A DNA stretch of 64,000 bases from Anseranas semipalmata (Eukaryota > Chordata > Aves > Anseriformes > Anseranatidae), in contig VXAA01003327.1 in NCBI GenBank assembly GCA_013399115.1, positions 1,214,237 through 1,278,236 of the forward strand, read 5' to 3'. Under the pieces are notes generated by a model that saw only the letters and a list, made by a program, of their open reading frames with translations, was not told the origin of the DNA and did no database searches. Below are positions 1 to 11,023 of the stretch, one piece after another. How positions within the stretch are numbered: position 1 is the first letter of the stretch; every line of letters starts with the position of its first letter. The translations under genes were made by a program, and so were the position numbers.

Positions 1-2540
1 AACGGAGGGAGAATGATCCTAGAACCACAGCACTCTGCAGAAAAGGTGGGTGCCCAGTATAATTTCAGAGGTGTTTATAGAGCAGCATCTCTAACCCTAG
101 CTGGAGAGTAGCAGTGCTGTTGGATGGCAGGGAAACATGAGTGTCTTCTCTAAAAGCATAGAATCAGAAGTAAGATTTATTTCTTGATCCATTTTGTGTC
201 CCAAATGATGCTAGAGAAGACTATGAATTTCAGCTACTCCCTTCAGCTTTCTGTCCTCAGTATTGTTGCACTCTGCTGTGGATGGTGAGGAAGGATTGCT
301 CAGGCCCTGTGGAACTGACAGTCACTTGTTCAGCTTCACCTGATAGACGTACACCTCAGAGCCCCAGCACCCATCCCGTGCCTGTTTTCTTTGCTGGTGC
401 CTGTGGAATTATTTACATTCACCAAGGGATGAACAGGATTTTCTTCATAGCTTAGTAGTCTCCATCATCTCTGTTTTACCTACAGGATGTTTTTACCCAC
501 CTGTGGTCAATTCGGGCCACCAGCTCATAGACCCGCTCTGAAAGATGAGCACCAGGAGGACAGTGTAGGATGTAAGCACAAGGAACCAGCTTGGAGACCC
601 GTGCTGCCGTACGCCGCTTTCCCAGCCCGCAGAGAGCCAGAGCTGAGCGGGGCAGGAGAGCAAAGCGGCTCCTGAACCTGCACCCCCAGTTTGTGCTGGG
701 CTGGGACGCTGCTCCTCGGCCACAGAAATGGCATCAAGATTTAACCGTGATTGCGAACAAGGAACGTTACTGCTGATTTTTTTTGACTGATGTTTTGAAT
801 GAAGTAGGAGGATTGCCACTTAATTCCGAGGTTTTTCAGGGATTTGCTTTAGTTCTTTGGGAGGAGCAGGGTAGTGGAGGCAGGTAATGGATTCAGTAGG
901 ATAGAGGAAAAAGTGTTATAGATGTATACTTTGCTGTGAGGGAATATAATGACACAAAATACATGTGGAACCTAAACACTACGGAAGAAACATAAAGTAT
1001 CTTGACAGAGGAAGAATGAAAAAAAATTTTTTTTAAATCCATCCTGATTAATAAGATCCACCTGGTGTTGTATCAGTATCTGTAGGGCTGTCTACAAAAG
1101 AACGGACAGACTGATGTTGTCACTGGATGCACTTCTGAATCGCTGGTGTGCTGGTGCACAGATTCCTGACCAAAGTCATGAGCCACTGATGTGAAAAGAA
1201 GCTAAAAGCTGCTTTTGTATGTTAGCAGAACATGTGGAAAACAAGAATAAGTCAGTTTATGATCAAAACATACAGATTAATACAGAATAGGAACATGGAC
1301 ATCGCAGGGAAAGTGAAGGGGAAATCAGTTTCCTTCGTTCTGAGACAAGATGTAATGGCTTTTTTTAAATCTCATTTGAGTATTCATCCAGGCTGGCCTA
1401 AGAAAGATGCTTCTGGGGTTTCTTGCTGCTGAGAGAAGCCCTAACACGTCCAGCTAACTGCCCACAATTAGTGTGAGTTCACGCCAGCTTTGTAACTGCT
1501 GCACAAATATTAAGTGAAGTTAAAATTGAATGCTTTTAGCAATTCTGAGTGAAGTTTTCTGAATCTGTCAGAAAAGGTGGTATCCCAGCTCTGATTGCAC
1601 TTTAGTTTGGTCTGGAGGATTTTCTCAAAGCACCTTAGAGGTCTGCCACCTCTTACGCTAAGAACAAAGGCAAAGTCAATCAACAGGTGGAAGATGTAAA
1701 GGAGGTGGTACCCATAACGCAACAATTAAGCTGAAGAATTGCCAGGCTCCAGCCAAAAGCAGAGTATGGTCCAAAGATGGCATGGCGCTGTATGGAGGTG
1801 GAAAGCTTAGGAGGAAAAATGTAACAACATAAAATCCACTGTCATAAAAGTAGCTCGGGGGACCCAAGAGAAACGGGCACTTCCTCGGCGTGATTTATTC
1901 CATGTGTCCTGGACACTGATCTCAAGAGGAAGGAAACCACTCGCCAGCATCCCCCCTGTTCACCAGAAGCTGGAGTTGTTAACTTCTCGTTGCAATATAC
2001 AACAGAGTTCTCTTTGCAGCTTTTATTGAATGTTGTATCTTTAATGTTATGTTTTGTGAGCAGATGATTTTTGACAGTGGCTAAATTTCCAAATAGGCAA
2101 TAAAAGAAGAGATTATATCAGCCCTGAGACAGCAGCTCCAATTCCATAATCTTGTCACTTGATTCTTCTCACAGTTAAGTGCCACTGTGAAAGCCTGATA
2201 AACTGCTTAATGCTATCAAGCTTTAATTTTATGGGTAGCAACCTTGGATTACTGTATTTTTCTGGTGCTGCAATCCACACTACATCAATTTGAGCTGTTT
2301 TCTAAATTTCACCCTTGCAGTCTCTTTTTCTCTCTCACTACAAAGACAATAGAACATTTTATTTTTCTGTCAGCCCTTAATCTGGAGGCTCTAAGGGTGG
2401 TGGGTTATTGGGTTACTGCACAGTATGCATGTATGCACTCTCTATGAAAAATTGAAATAGATGTATTGAAGGCAATGTTGTTAATATAATAGTATTGCTT
2501 TGAAGGTAATGGGGAAAAAAAATCATTACACAGACAAAGA
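1..2540. other. Gene-poor flank upstream of the CR1 fragment
   Basis: No gene is recognised with confidence. The sequence is ordinary AT-rich vertebrate DNA except for a GC-richer patch at about 590-720. In human the neighbour beyond the WDCP 3' end is MFSD2B on the opposite strand, so the tail of that gene could lie here or just left of the window, but I see no conserved MFSD2B segment. The only candidate exon is listed separately at 487-675. Confidence 0.5.
487..675 (+). other. Possible terminal exon, unassigned
   Basis: A pyrimidine-rich tract ending in a good acceptor (ttttacctacag, AG at 484-485) is followed by an open frame of 62 codons that ends in TGA. The peptide is rich in Pro, Arg, Ala and Glu and has no domain I recognise. 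Position and strand would suit a C-terminal exon of MFSD2B by human synteny, but that is inference from location only. The minus strand of the same segment is also open, with a hydrophobic stretch, so coding strand and coding status are both uncertain. Confidence 0.15.
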
Positions 2541-2566
2541 AATGTTTAGTAGAATAAAAACATTTT

Positions 2567-3050
2567 ATGTACAAGAGAGACAGGGATCTTCTGGAGAGAG
2601 TCCAGTGGAGGGCCACAAAGATGATACGGGGCCTGGAGCATCTCTCCTATGAGGAAAGGCTGAGAGACCTGGGTCTGTTCAGCCTTGAGAAAAGAAGACT
2701 GAGAGGGGACCTTATCAATGTATATAAATACCTGCAGTGTGGGGGACACAGGGACATGGCCAGCCTCTTTTCAATGGTCCGTGGGGACAGGACAAGGGGC
2801 AATGGCCACAAAATGGAGCACAGAAAGTTCCACACCAACATGCGAAGGAACTTCTTCACAGTGAGGGTGACGGAGCACTGGAACAGGCTGCCCAGGGAGG
2901 TTGTGGAGTCTCCTTCTCTGGAGATATTCAAGACCCGTCTGGATGCCTACCTGTGCAACCTGCTCTAGGGAACCTGCTGTGGCAGGGGGGTTGGACCCGA
3001 TGATCTCTGGAGGTCCCTTCCAACCCCTACAATTCTGTGAATCTGTGAAT
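2567..3050 (+). mobile_element. CR1 LINE, 5'-truncated 3' end
   Basis: This is the 3' end of a chicken repeat 1 non-LTR retrotransposon in plus orientation. Positions 2567-2968 still hold an open frame of 133 codons for the C-terminal end of the ORF2 protein, with the CR1 signatures RATKMIRGLEHLSYEERLRD and FFTVRVTEHWNRLPREVVES. After the stop comes the typical short 3' UTR (tgatctctggaggtcccttccaaccc) and the short terminal repeat attctgtgaatctgtgaa. The uninterrupted frame suggests a fairly young insertion. It lacks the endonuclease and reverse transcriptase core, so it is dead on arrival, as most CR1 copies are. Confidence 0.93.
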
Positions 3051-3111
3051 TACCTACTGAAAGTTTACAGTTATTCAGATGCAGCTGATGTAATTTTGCC
3101 TATAAAGATGT

Positions 3112-3690
3112 ACTGGTCTGGCTGGGATGGAGTTAAGTTTTCTTTACAGCAGCCCCATGCAGCGCTGTGCTTGGGTCTGTGACAAGCAGTGCTGAGCACA
3201 GCAATGTCTCGGCTACTGCTGAGCAGCGCTAGCGCAGCATCAAGACTTTCTCTTGTCCCCACTGTCACCCAGCCAGGAGGCTGGGGGTGTGCAAGAGGTG
3301 GGGAGGGGATACAGCAAGGACAGCTGACCCCAGGTGACCAAAGGGATATTCCAGACCATAAGGTGTCATGCTCAGCAATAAAAGCTGGGGGGGAGGAAAG
3401 GAGGAAGGCAGGGGGAACGTTTGGGGTTATGGTGTTCATTTTCCCAAATACCCATTATACATGATGAAGCCCTGCTTCCCCTGAAGCTGCTGGAGATCCA
3501 CCTGCTGATGGGAAGCAGTGAATAAACTCCTTCTGTTTTGCTTGCACAGCAGAAGGAAGCTTCTCTTCTCTTCAGCTGTTTTTATCTCGACTCATGACTT
3601 TTTCCTCAGTTTTGCCCTTCTGCTTTTCTCCTTCGCTGCCAGCTTGGGTCAACTGACCGCCAACACTTCCACATGTGACAGCCGCTTCCC
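3112..3690 (+). mobile_element. Endogenous-retrovirus LTR, solo-like
   Basis: The segment from ctggctgggatggagttaag through the caggaggctgggggtg block, the agctgaccccaggtgacc block and ttccagaccataaggtgtcatgctcagcaataaaagctggg matches the layout of a common avian ERV LTR as I remember it. The aataaaagctggg at 3377 stands where the TATA or polyadenylation element lies, and a U5-like stretch follows to about 3690. No retroviral coding sequence flanks it, so it is probably a solo LTR. Exact ends and a target-site duplication were not found. The family cannot be named without a repeat library. Confidence 0.7.
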
Positions 3691-3704
3691 CAAATTCACC
3701 CAGA

Positions 3705-3764
3705 GAAGTAAGCCTAGACATGAGCAAGGCAAAGAAGTAAGCCTAGACAAGAGGAGGGGCAAAG
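3705..3764 (+). repeat. 29-bp direct duplication
   Basis: The segment starting gaagtaagcctagaca at 3705 is repeated at 3734 with period 29, with a few differences in the second half of the unit. It lies just after the LTR end and could be a small slippage duplication at the LTR boundary. Confidence 0.75.
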
Positions 3765-4225
3765 CGTCTCACTTCTATGCAATATGGACATTATACACAA
3801 CCCTACTTTGTCCCAGTTCCATATACCTGAACTACTGCTTACACCCTTAGCTGACACCACGGCAAAACCAGATAGACACAGCACCTACAAGTTTCTGAAT
3901 AAGAACAGTACAGTATTTCAGGATTTGGCAGAAGTGGGGAAATAAGGAAAAAATGCAGTCTTTTCAAGGATGTCTTTATTATGCAAGTTTACTATCGTCT
4001 AAAAACACCAAGATATTATAGACCAAGATGGTAACTTTAGCTCTGGAGCTTGTAAGAACTTGTTTTCAAACACTGATACAAATACCTGGTATATGCAAGA
4101 GGCATATTTAAAAAACACTTCTCAGTATAAAAAAAAAAAAAGCTAATGTTTCCAAGGACCAAATAAATAATTTACAGTGATATCAACAACAACGATAGAA
4201 ATTCAATAGAGGTTTGAGACAGACC

Positions 4226-4231
4226 TTTATT
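4226..4231 (-). terminator. Candidate polyadenylation signal of WDCP copy A
   Basis: Plus-strand tttatt reads AATAAA on the minus strand, about 70 bases after the copy A stop codon. A second AATAAA at 3975-3980 (minus) is an alternative that would give a longer 3' UTR. Neither cleavage site is proven. Confidence 0.4.
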
Positions 4232-4299
4232 TAGGATTTGCAGTCCTATACAGTAAGTCTCCTACCGTAAGACAGGCGTTACAAAATCACCGTCAGAAG

Positions 4300-4571
4300 T
4301 TACATTTTACTGCTGGGCTGTTCCGAAGGACTGCTGCCGTCTAAAGCCTTGGAGGAACAGTCTCTGAGGACTTCCAAAGAACTCGTGATATCCAGACTTT
4401 CTGAAGAAGCAGGTCTACACCCTTCTGTAGAACTGATGATGTCCAGCGTTTTGGAGGAACGGGCACTGTAGCCTTTTGTACTGGCATCCCGTATGACTAT
4501 TTCCTGCATGGATGTAAACATCAATGGGACAAAGCCCTCACTGTCCGCTGTGAGAACAATCCAAGATGAAC
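4300..4571 (-). CDS. WDCP: WDCP copy A, last coding exon
   Basis: The acceptor CTTCACAG is followed at 4571 by GT, which completes the split Gly codon. Then come [20 protein letters not shown] and QEIVIRD, the conserved end of WDCP. Beyond this the exon codes a lineage-specific tail of Ser-rich tandem units (residues 698-749) ending in a stop at 4300-4302. The exon adds 89 residues, against 54 in copy B. Confidence 0.93.
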
Positions 4572-7500
4572 CTGTGAAGACAGATAAACAGCCCTGTAAT
4601 TAGGTATGTTGAGGGATAGAACACATTTCTTCTAAAATTAAAAGTTAAATGCTTCTGTATGTTTACAGTTTTTCTAGGAAAAAAGGTATGGGGAAATGCA
4701 GGTTGTATGATCTCAAAAATGAAGGACAGTTAACAACTATGCAAAACTGAGCTTCCTGACCAGTTTTCCCACTAGGAAATGTAACTATAGTAAATGCACA
4801 CTTTAAATAAGGAAGAGAAATTAAATTCTGAACAGTCCAGACTTGTTTTTAATTAGGTATTCATAGATTACGTTACAGTGCTTAAGCTGTGCAGATACTG
4901 TACAAAGCAGACATTTATTAAACTAAATAACAAATTAATATAATTTAAAAAAATTAGAAACAGCTTCTATTACGTAATTTCAATATAATTAATTCCAACA
5001 AATACGAGGAAGAAATACTGTACTATATTGTACAAGCCCCACATCTCTGGTCCATTTGTTATTTGACTTCACATTGTCATTAGCATTGTTTTTACAATTT
5101 GAAATCAATTACTGAATCAGAAGCACCAACTTTTACCAACCGATATAAAATAGAAAATTTCATACCTGTATCTGTTAAGCTGATGAACTAATAATATAGA
5201 GCTTGGGGTGGGGGTATGTAAGGGAGGTCAGGGAAACATTTCCAGCTGTTTATACAGTGACATTATGTAACTTCATGTCACAAGTAAGAAGATTGTAGCT
5301 TAAAAGCACAAGACCCTTTAATCTTTTGGCTTAATATCTCATTTGGAACAAACTTTAAAATCAATACAATTCAGGAACTTGAAACTACCATTCCTGCTGT
5401 GCATGTTTATCTAGTAATACTTGTAAAATTAATAAAGAAACCTACTATAACATTGTTTCCTTTTAAAGTTTATCTGGTAAGGCTAGTTATGTGCACGATT
5501 ACTTATTCATGGGTAACCAATTCTGCTAAGTTTACGTTTTTAAGCTATAAATGAGAAGTCTAAATAACACAGGTAATGGGGATGCCTTCCTCAGTGCTTG
5601 CCAGAAAGTGAAGTTGTTCAAGTCTCGTAGCTCAAAATAAAATTCCAGTTTGAAAATTTAAGAGATCAGAGTCTACAAAGCTGCCTACTTTTCTCACTGG
5701 GTAGGTGTATCGTACGTTTCTGGGCTGCGCCACACCAACAGTCACTGTGTTTCAATACAGGTGACTGATCCTGCAGGAGGAAAACTGCTAAGCAAACATA
5801 AGATAGCGGTAAGGACCTTTTCAAGATTCAATTGTTAATGAACTGTCAGGCTACCATTTTATCTGGTTATTGGAATATTAAACATTTTAACAACTATTTA
5901 CAGAAAAATGAAACTTGCAAAATGGCAAGAACAGCAGCCTTAAGCCTTTTGGATAGTTGCTCAGTAATCTGCAAGTGAGCAGACAGCAGGCACAGCAGGT
6001 GAGTAGCTGGAACACAGCCCTCAGAATGTATGTAGTGGCATGAGATCATGTCCCAAAGGTATGTTTCCTGCTTTTGCCAAAAGTAAGACACTTAGAACTG
6101 ACATGTACACAGGCACACAGGGTGCACATGGGATGAATGGATGACAGCAGAGAAGAACACAGCAATAAGAAAGGCAGTTTTCTTCACGGCAAAAACTGAA
6201 CCACACTGCGCTATTTAGAGCGCTACTTTTGTGTTTATAAACAACTATAAGATTTATTAAAGGACACCAGATAATGGAACTACAAATTAAAATAGAGGAA
6301 ACTGTATACCAAAACCACCAGTCAACTCTAACCTTCTTGGTCCTCAGACTTTTCCACTCAGAATAGCTGAAAATATATATAAAATACTGGGTGACAGTAA
6401 TTTTCCTGTATAACTAGCTGCTTGAAAAGGGGGGTTATCAGTACATTAAAGTTTGCTCCTTTTTTTATGATGTAAAGCTTCTTCTCAGCCTAGGCAGAAA
6501 AGAATCTTTACATTATAAAAAAGAGCAAATTTTTATTAATAACCTTTCAATATTTGTTTCTTTTTTTTTTTATTTTTCCAGATCAGATTATGCACATTGC
6601 TACTGCTCACCAAGAATGCTGCATGTGTTTAAAGTGTTTATTTTATTGGATAATTACAACATACCATGCTGCATTTCTACAAGAGAGAGGTTGAATATCT
6701 GCTGGACTATATTTAGACGAAGTTTACCCTCACAAAGAATAACAGATCGCCTTTCATCTGAATCATTTCTGGAAAGCTGCTTCTGTAAATTCAAGAAAGA
6801 ATCATTAGACACAGTGATGTATATTTAAGCAGAGATACCAAAATGACATTCATCAAAACAAAATCACAGGCATGCCTTCAACTACATCATTTACGGAAAG
6901 TCAAATGCTACATTCATTCAGACCAATTTGCAAGATTCATACTTTCAAGTCTCAGCTCTCAAAATGCGATGATCTGTGAATGACAGCAGCAAACAACTAT
7001 ATGCTAAATAGCAGAGGAAGTTGTGCGCTGCCGCTGAAGAAAACAACAGGCTACATCTCCAGCGTAATCCAGACTCTCATCCTATCACCTGTGAGGGACG
7101 CTTCCCTGGGGAGTTTGCAAAGCAGCAAGTTTTCCATCTTTCTCCCTTCCTGATCCACACCTTATGAAGAGGTGAGAACCCCTGTCCATAAGCTTTTGGG
7201 ACGAGGAATGGACTAACAAACCACAAGTACTTGTCTGCCTCACCTCTGATCACCACTGCTCCAAGCCATAAAACCCAGCAAGCGTCTTCAAAGAATATCC
7301 CCCGTGGGGCAAAACAAAGCGTTTTTAAAATCTGCAGAAGATCAATTGTTACCAAATCTGCAAACCCTGTCTTTGTGTAGGATGAAATTCACACAGCCAC
7401 GCTGCCTCCCAGAAAAGCTTTGGTGACATCTCTGGGTCACGACAAAAACGACAAAGTGAATTCTGGCTCCTCTTCCATGCGGACAGACCCATCCATCCAT

Positions 7501-10500
7501 AAAAAAGACATATGGTAAGAGCGGAGCTTGGAAATGCACACATGCTCTTGGATCCCTGCAGTGATAAATGTGCCACTGCTCTCTCTCAAAGACACTGCTT
7601 ATTTAGGGTACTTCGGGTTCCCTCAACATTTTGTAAAATACACCTAATAAATTGGGCAGTAGAGAAATCAGGGCTCAGCACACGAGGCGAGGATCCCTGT
7701 TTGCCTGTTAATGATTTCTGAATCAAATATATGCTGATTAAAGTTAAAACACATCATTTTCTGCCAGGCCTTCCAACTTCATTCATAATGTAGAAGTCAA
7801 ATTATTTTCTTATCACAAATCATCACTGATCAAAATCTGTAGGCAAAATTGTAGCCTTTAATTTATGAAACATTCTCGTGCAAGTGTATCTCAGCTAGCT
7901 CTTGGAGCATCAAGACAAGCTAATATGTAACTCAATTTCAAACTATATTTAAAAAGAGAGCTGAATACAAATAAAAAAGGTTTCTAAACAAGCATCTCAG
8001 GTAAATGAGACAGCAGCCTTGCTGAGGAAAACTTTCACTTATCTAATCCACTTTTCAGAGTAATGCCCCACATATAATTAGGATTTAAGAGAGCTAGAAA
8101 AAAATAGAGTTATTATAATTATTAAATGTTTAGAATGGAAAACAGCAAAGAGTGAGGGAATGTGATCTAGGACCTAAGAGTGATGCTACAAAAGTTGAGA
8201 ATAATTATTTTTAGCAACACTAAAGCCACAAAGTAAGTGCTTATTGAAAGGAAATGGCAGCTTAAATTACTATGACTATTGACTAAGAATTATTAAAACC
8301 ACCTCTGGAAGAGCACTAGATTTGTGCCACATTTTGATAACCAGGTAACTTACACTTTCTAGCATGGGATTTAGAAATACCTTCTGTCAGCTAAGGAAAG
8401 TGTCTTTCAAATGAAATTTGATTTTAAAGCCATTTTTAAGCTATGCTAATTTTATGATCATTCTGTTCTTAAGGGTCTCTCTCCTTCTTAGATGGTGCTC
8501 TCAATACTAATTAGCAGGATTTCAGTTTTAGAGACAAAGCATTTTTATTTTGTTGTTTGTTTCAGTCTCCATTATTTTAATTCTCGCAAAAGGGCAGGAG
8601 ATTCATAGCAATTCCCATAGACAGTAATTTTCACAGCCTGAGTTTCTACACAAAAGGCTTCAGAAATTGCCGAGGAAAAACAGTAATATCCTAGAACCTC
8701 ATACAAGACTTTAATTCTGCAGCTGAACTGTCATGCATGGGCTCTCTGAATTCTCACCAGCTTCTGCATAGAAAATGCAGAACTGCTTGGGTCAGAGCCA
8801 GCGAGCTCAGCCCAAATGTGAGGTGGGGACAGGCAGCAGTGAACACTCCTCAAAATTAACCACTTTTTGAAAGTTTTAAAAGACCTGTAAGTATGGACTG
8901 AGATGCAATTGCAGGAAGAGTAGGGAAGAAGGAAAACAAACCAGACCTAGATAAAAGGGAAAGCCCTAAAATAAGACTTCATGCAGTGAGATTATTCATA
9001 TGTACCAAATTTGCATGTACCAAACATTTGCAGGATGGTGCCCTCCCTGCATATAATCTGACAAGAGCTTTAAACCTGTACTTTACAAAGACCGTACATC
9101 CATAAACAGGTTTTGTCATTAAGGCTTCCAATATTAAGATTACCTGATAGGTGATGTTAATAAAAGAGGGTTCCTGAGAAGATGGGTACATTGGAAGATT
9201 TCTCTTCCCCGATTTTAGCAGCTCGGTTAATTCACAGACATGATGCTGTAATTCTGTAAAGTTACCAGACAGTTTTTCTACATTTTTTGAAAAGTAACTT
9301 GTTTCCTTTTCACTTAACAGGTTATTCTTATAAGAATTTGGTATTTTGGAAGCTGCATCTATCTGCCTTTTAGGAGATGTTGGCTTGTTAGAAAATGACA
9401 GTGATGTGGTAGACAATGCCACAGACCGATTGACTGGTTCAGCATCGAGAGACTCAACAGCTGGAGGAAAATTCAAAGAAATCTTTTTTTCTTTGAAGTC
9501 GCTCATGTTCAACAAGCTTTGTTCATAAGCAGGACTCTTAATTTCTTCAATGAGCTTTCTTCTGCTGGTAGGGGACTGGATGGCAGCACGATCTGGTATC
9601 AAGAGTCCGCGACTAAGAGGGTGAACATCTGTAGAGAGATCATGAGGTATGTTTGAAAGGTTAAAACTGGAGCTCCCATTAGCTGATGCAGATGTTGAAG
9701 GACCCATTTCAAATATTAGTTCCTTAATCATCAATCGGATCATGTATTTGTCTGATCTTGAAGACGGAAGAAATGCGGGGTCAGTGAATTTCTGTCTTCC
9801 AACCAGTATCAGTAACAATTTATTGGTCAAGAAACATAAACCTTTTGGTTTTTCGTTTTTCTCCAGTTGAATTTGCTGAATATTGGGTAAATTGGATGAA
9901 GTCAGTGAATAGACTAAAATAATGTTACAAGTATTGGAGGCAACCGATACAGTCTGAGTTTTGGGGTCAAAAGCCATTATATCAGGAACCAGAATGCCTG
10001 GGATGCTAACTTTTTTGGTAGAGGTAACCTTTCTTTCAAAAGTCACCAAAATGAGATGTGAAGAATCTTGGCCACTTCCCGTTAGGTAGTCCTTGGGCCT
10101 CAGATGAAGGAGAGGACTGGAATCGGCACCCTGCTTGCTAGAAAGTATGTGAGTTAGATCCACAGGAGATGTAACAGCAGACGCAGGCTTCTCAGAGTCC
10201 AGTGACTTTTTCCCCCCATCCATGGAATACTCTTCCTCACCACATAAGCTAGACTGCGAGGGAAAGGATTCTGTTTCAACGCTTGCTGGAACTTCAAATG
10301 CAACACCAGCATTTAAGCCGCAGATCTTGTCCAGAGGAAGCTCAGTAGCAACTGCAACTTGGAAATTCAAAGTAGCTTCTACAGCACAGATGTAGCCTCC
10401 CACATCAAAGATTGGGCAAAAAGAACAAGCATTGAGTGTTTTCTGAGCATCATCCCAAATGTAAGAGTGAAGGGCACTGCCTACTCCGACTACTAAGCGA

Positions 10501-11003
10501 TTGCCTTCCTTAGTCCACCAAGCGCAGTGGATGAGACCACTGCCTTTAATATCTGCTTTAATTCTGCAGTTGTTGAGATGAACAGAGTGCAAGACCGAGG
10601 CGTCCCGCGTCGTCAGCACGGCCAGGATCTCCTTCTTTGGATGCCACACGCAACCTTGGGGGAGCACTGGAAACGGCTCGCTGATGTCACATATCTGAGA
10701 AACTAAGAGCTTATTTCTCTCTGCAGCATTAAAACACAGCTGCCAAACAGTGATATGCTTCTTATGTTGAACAGCAAGCAGGGCTGGGGCATCTGCTGGA
10801 CACGCGCCCCAGAAGAGTCCATGAACATGTTCAAACTGACCGACAACAGTCGAGTCGCCGAATTTTGGCTCTCCATTATGAAGATGTAAAGAAGTTAGTA
10901 TGACCTGTTTCCCATCTGTCCAGGCAATACCATGCACGGGGTGAATTGCTTGGTGTAAGGCATTAAGGCCCGTTCTCAGAAGCTTCGCCTTTCCCAGCTC
11001 CAT
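4300..11003 (-). CDS. WDCP: WDCP copy A, WD repeat and coiled-coil containing protein (3 coding exons)
   Basis: The coding sequence joins minus-strand exons 11003-9144, 6782-6665 and 4571-4300, giving 749 residues; human WDCP is about 721. The start is [20 protein letters not shown], which matches the vertebrate WDCP N-terminus, in a good context (A at -3, G at +4). WD-type signatures are visible near residues 84-89 (ITVWQL) and 179-184 (HSYIWD). The middle (about 240-310 and 440-560) is Ser-rich and probably disordered. A heptad-like coiled coil lies at about 564-602. Exon 3 gives a conserved [15 protein letters not shown] segment and exon 4 [11 protein letters not shown] followed by a Ser-rich repeated tail. 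Splice sites are CAG|GTAATC (phase 0) and CATG|GTATGT (phase 1), with acceptors TTTACAG and CTTCACAG. The human protein is described as an HCK-interacting protein; its molecular role is poorly known. No frame breaks are seen. Confidence 0.95.
4303..4458 (-). repeat. WDCP: 51-bp coding tandem repeat in WDCP copy A tail
   Basis: Three adjacent units of 17 residues begin [20 protein letters not shown] and [10 protein letters not shown]. The third unit runs to the stop. The consensus is S-S-x-x-L-D-x-x-S-S followed by an acidic residue. Copy B has no counterpart. Confidence 0.85.
6665..6782 (-). CDS. WDCP: WDCP copy A, middle coding exon
   Basis: This 118-base exon enters in phase 0 after TTTACAG and leaves in phase 1 at CATG|GTATGT. 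It codes 39 residues including [18 protein letters not shown] and LSLVEMQH, matching the human WDCP segment with the pattern LLCDGKLRL...VQQ. Its length and phases match the copy B exon at 28928-29048 except for one extra codon there. Confidence 0.93.
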
Positions 11004-11023
11004 GATTTTTTCATGTGAGACAT
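9144..11023 (-). CDS. WDCP: WDCP copy A, large coding exon (exon 2)
   Basis: The acceptor TTTGTTTAG at 11024-11025 precedes a 20-base 5' UTR piece and the start at 11003. The exon holds 620 of the 749 codons and ends in ITYQ at the donor CAG|GTAATC (exon end 9144). The open frame runs on into the intron to 8979, but those extra residues are not homologous to copy B, so the donor marks the true end. The flanking intron to exon 3 (6783-9143) holds no other gene that I can see. Confidence 0.93.

Noticed and set aside
1..480. Possible MFSD2B C-terminal exon at the window start
   Set aside because: It is expected from human synteny, but no convincing conserved peptide was found in any frame.
2647..3439. 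Minus-strand and overlapping ORFs around the CR1 and LTR
   Set aside because: They are alternative frames of repeat sequence, not host genes.
8979..9143. Extension of WDCP copy A past residue 620
   Set aside because: It is intron read-through after a good GTAATC donor; copy B and human resemblance continue instead in the exon at 6665-6782.
9346..9870. Plus-strand ORFs of 60 and 73 codons
   Set aside because: They are antisense shadows of the WDCP copy A large exon.
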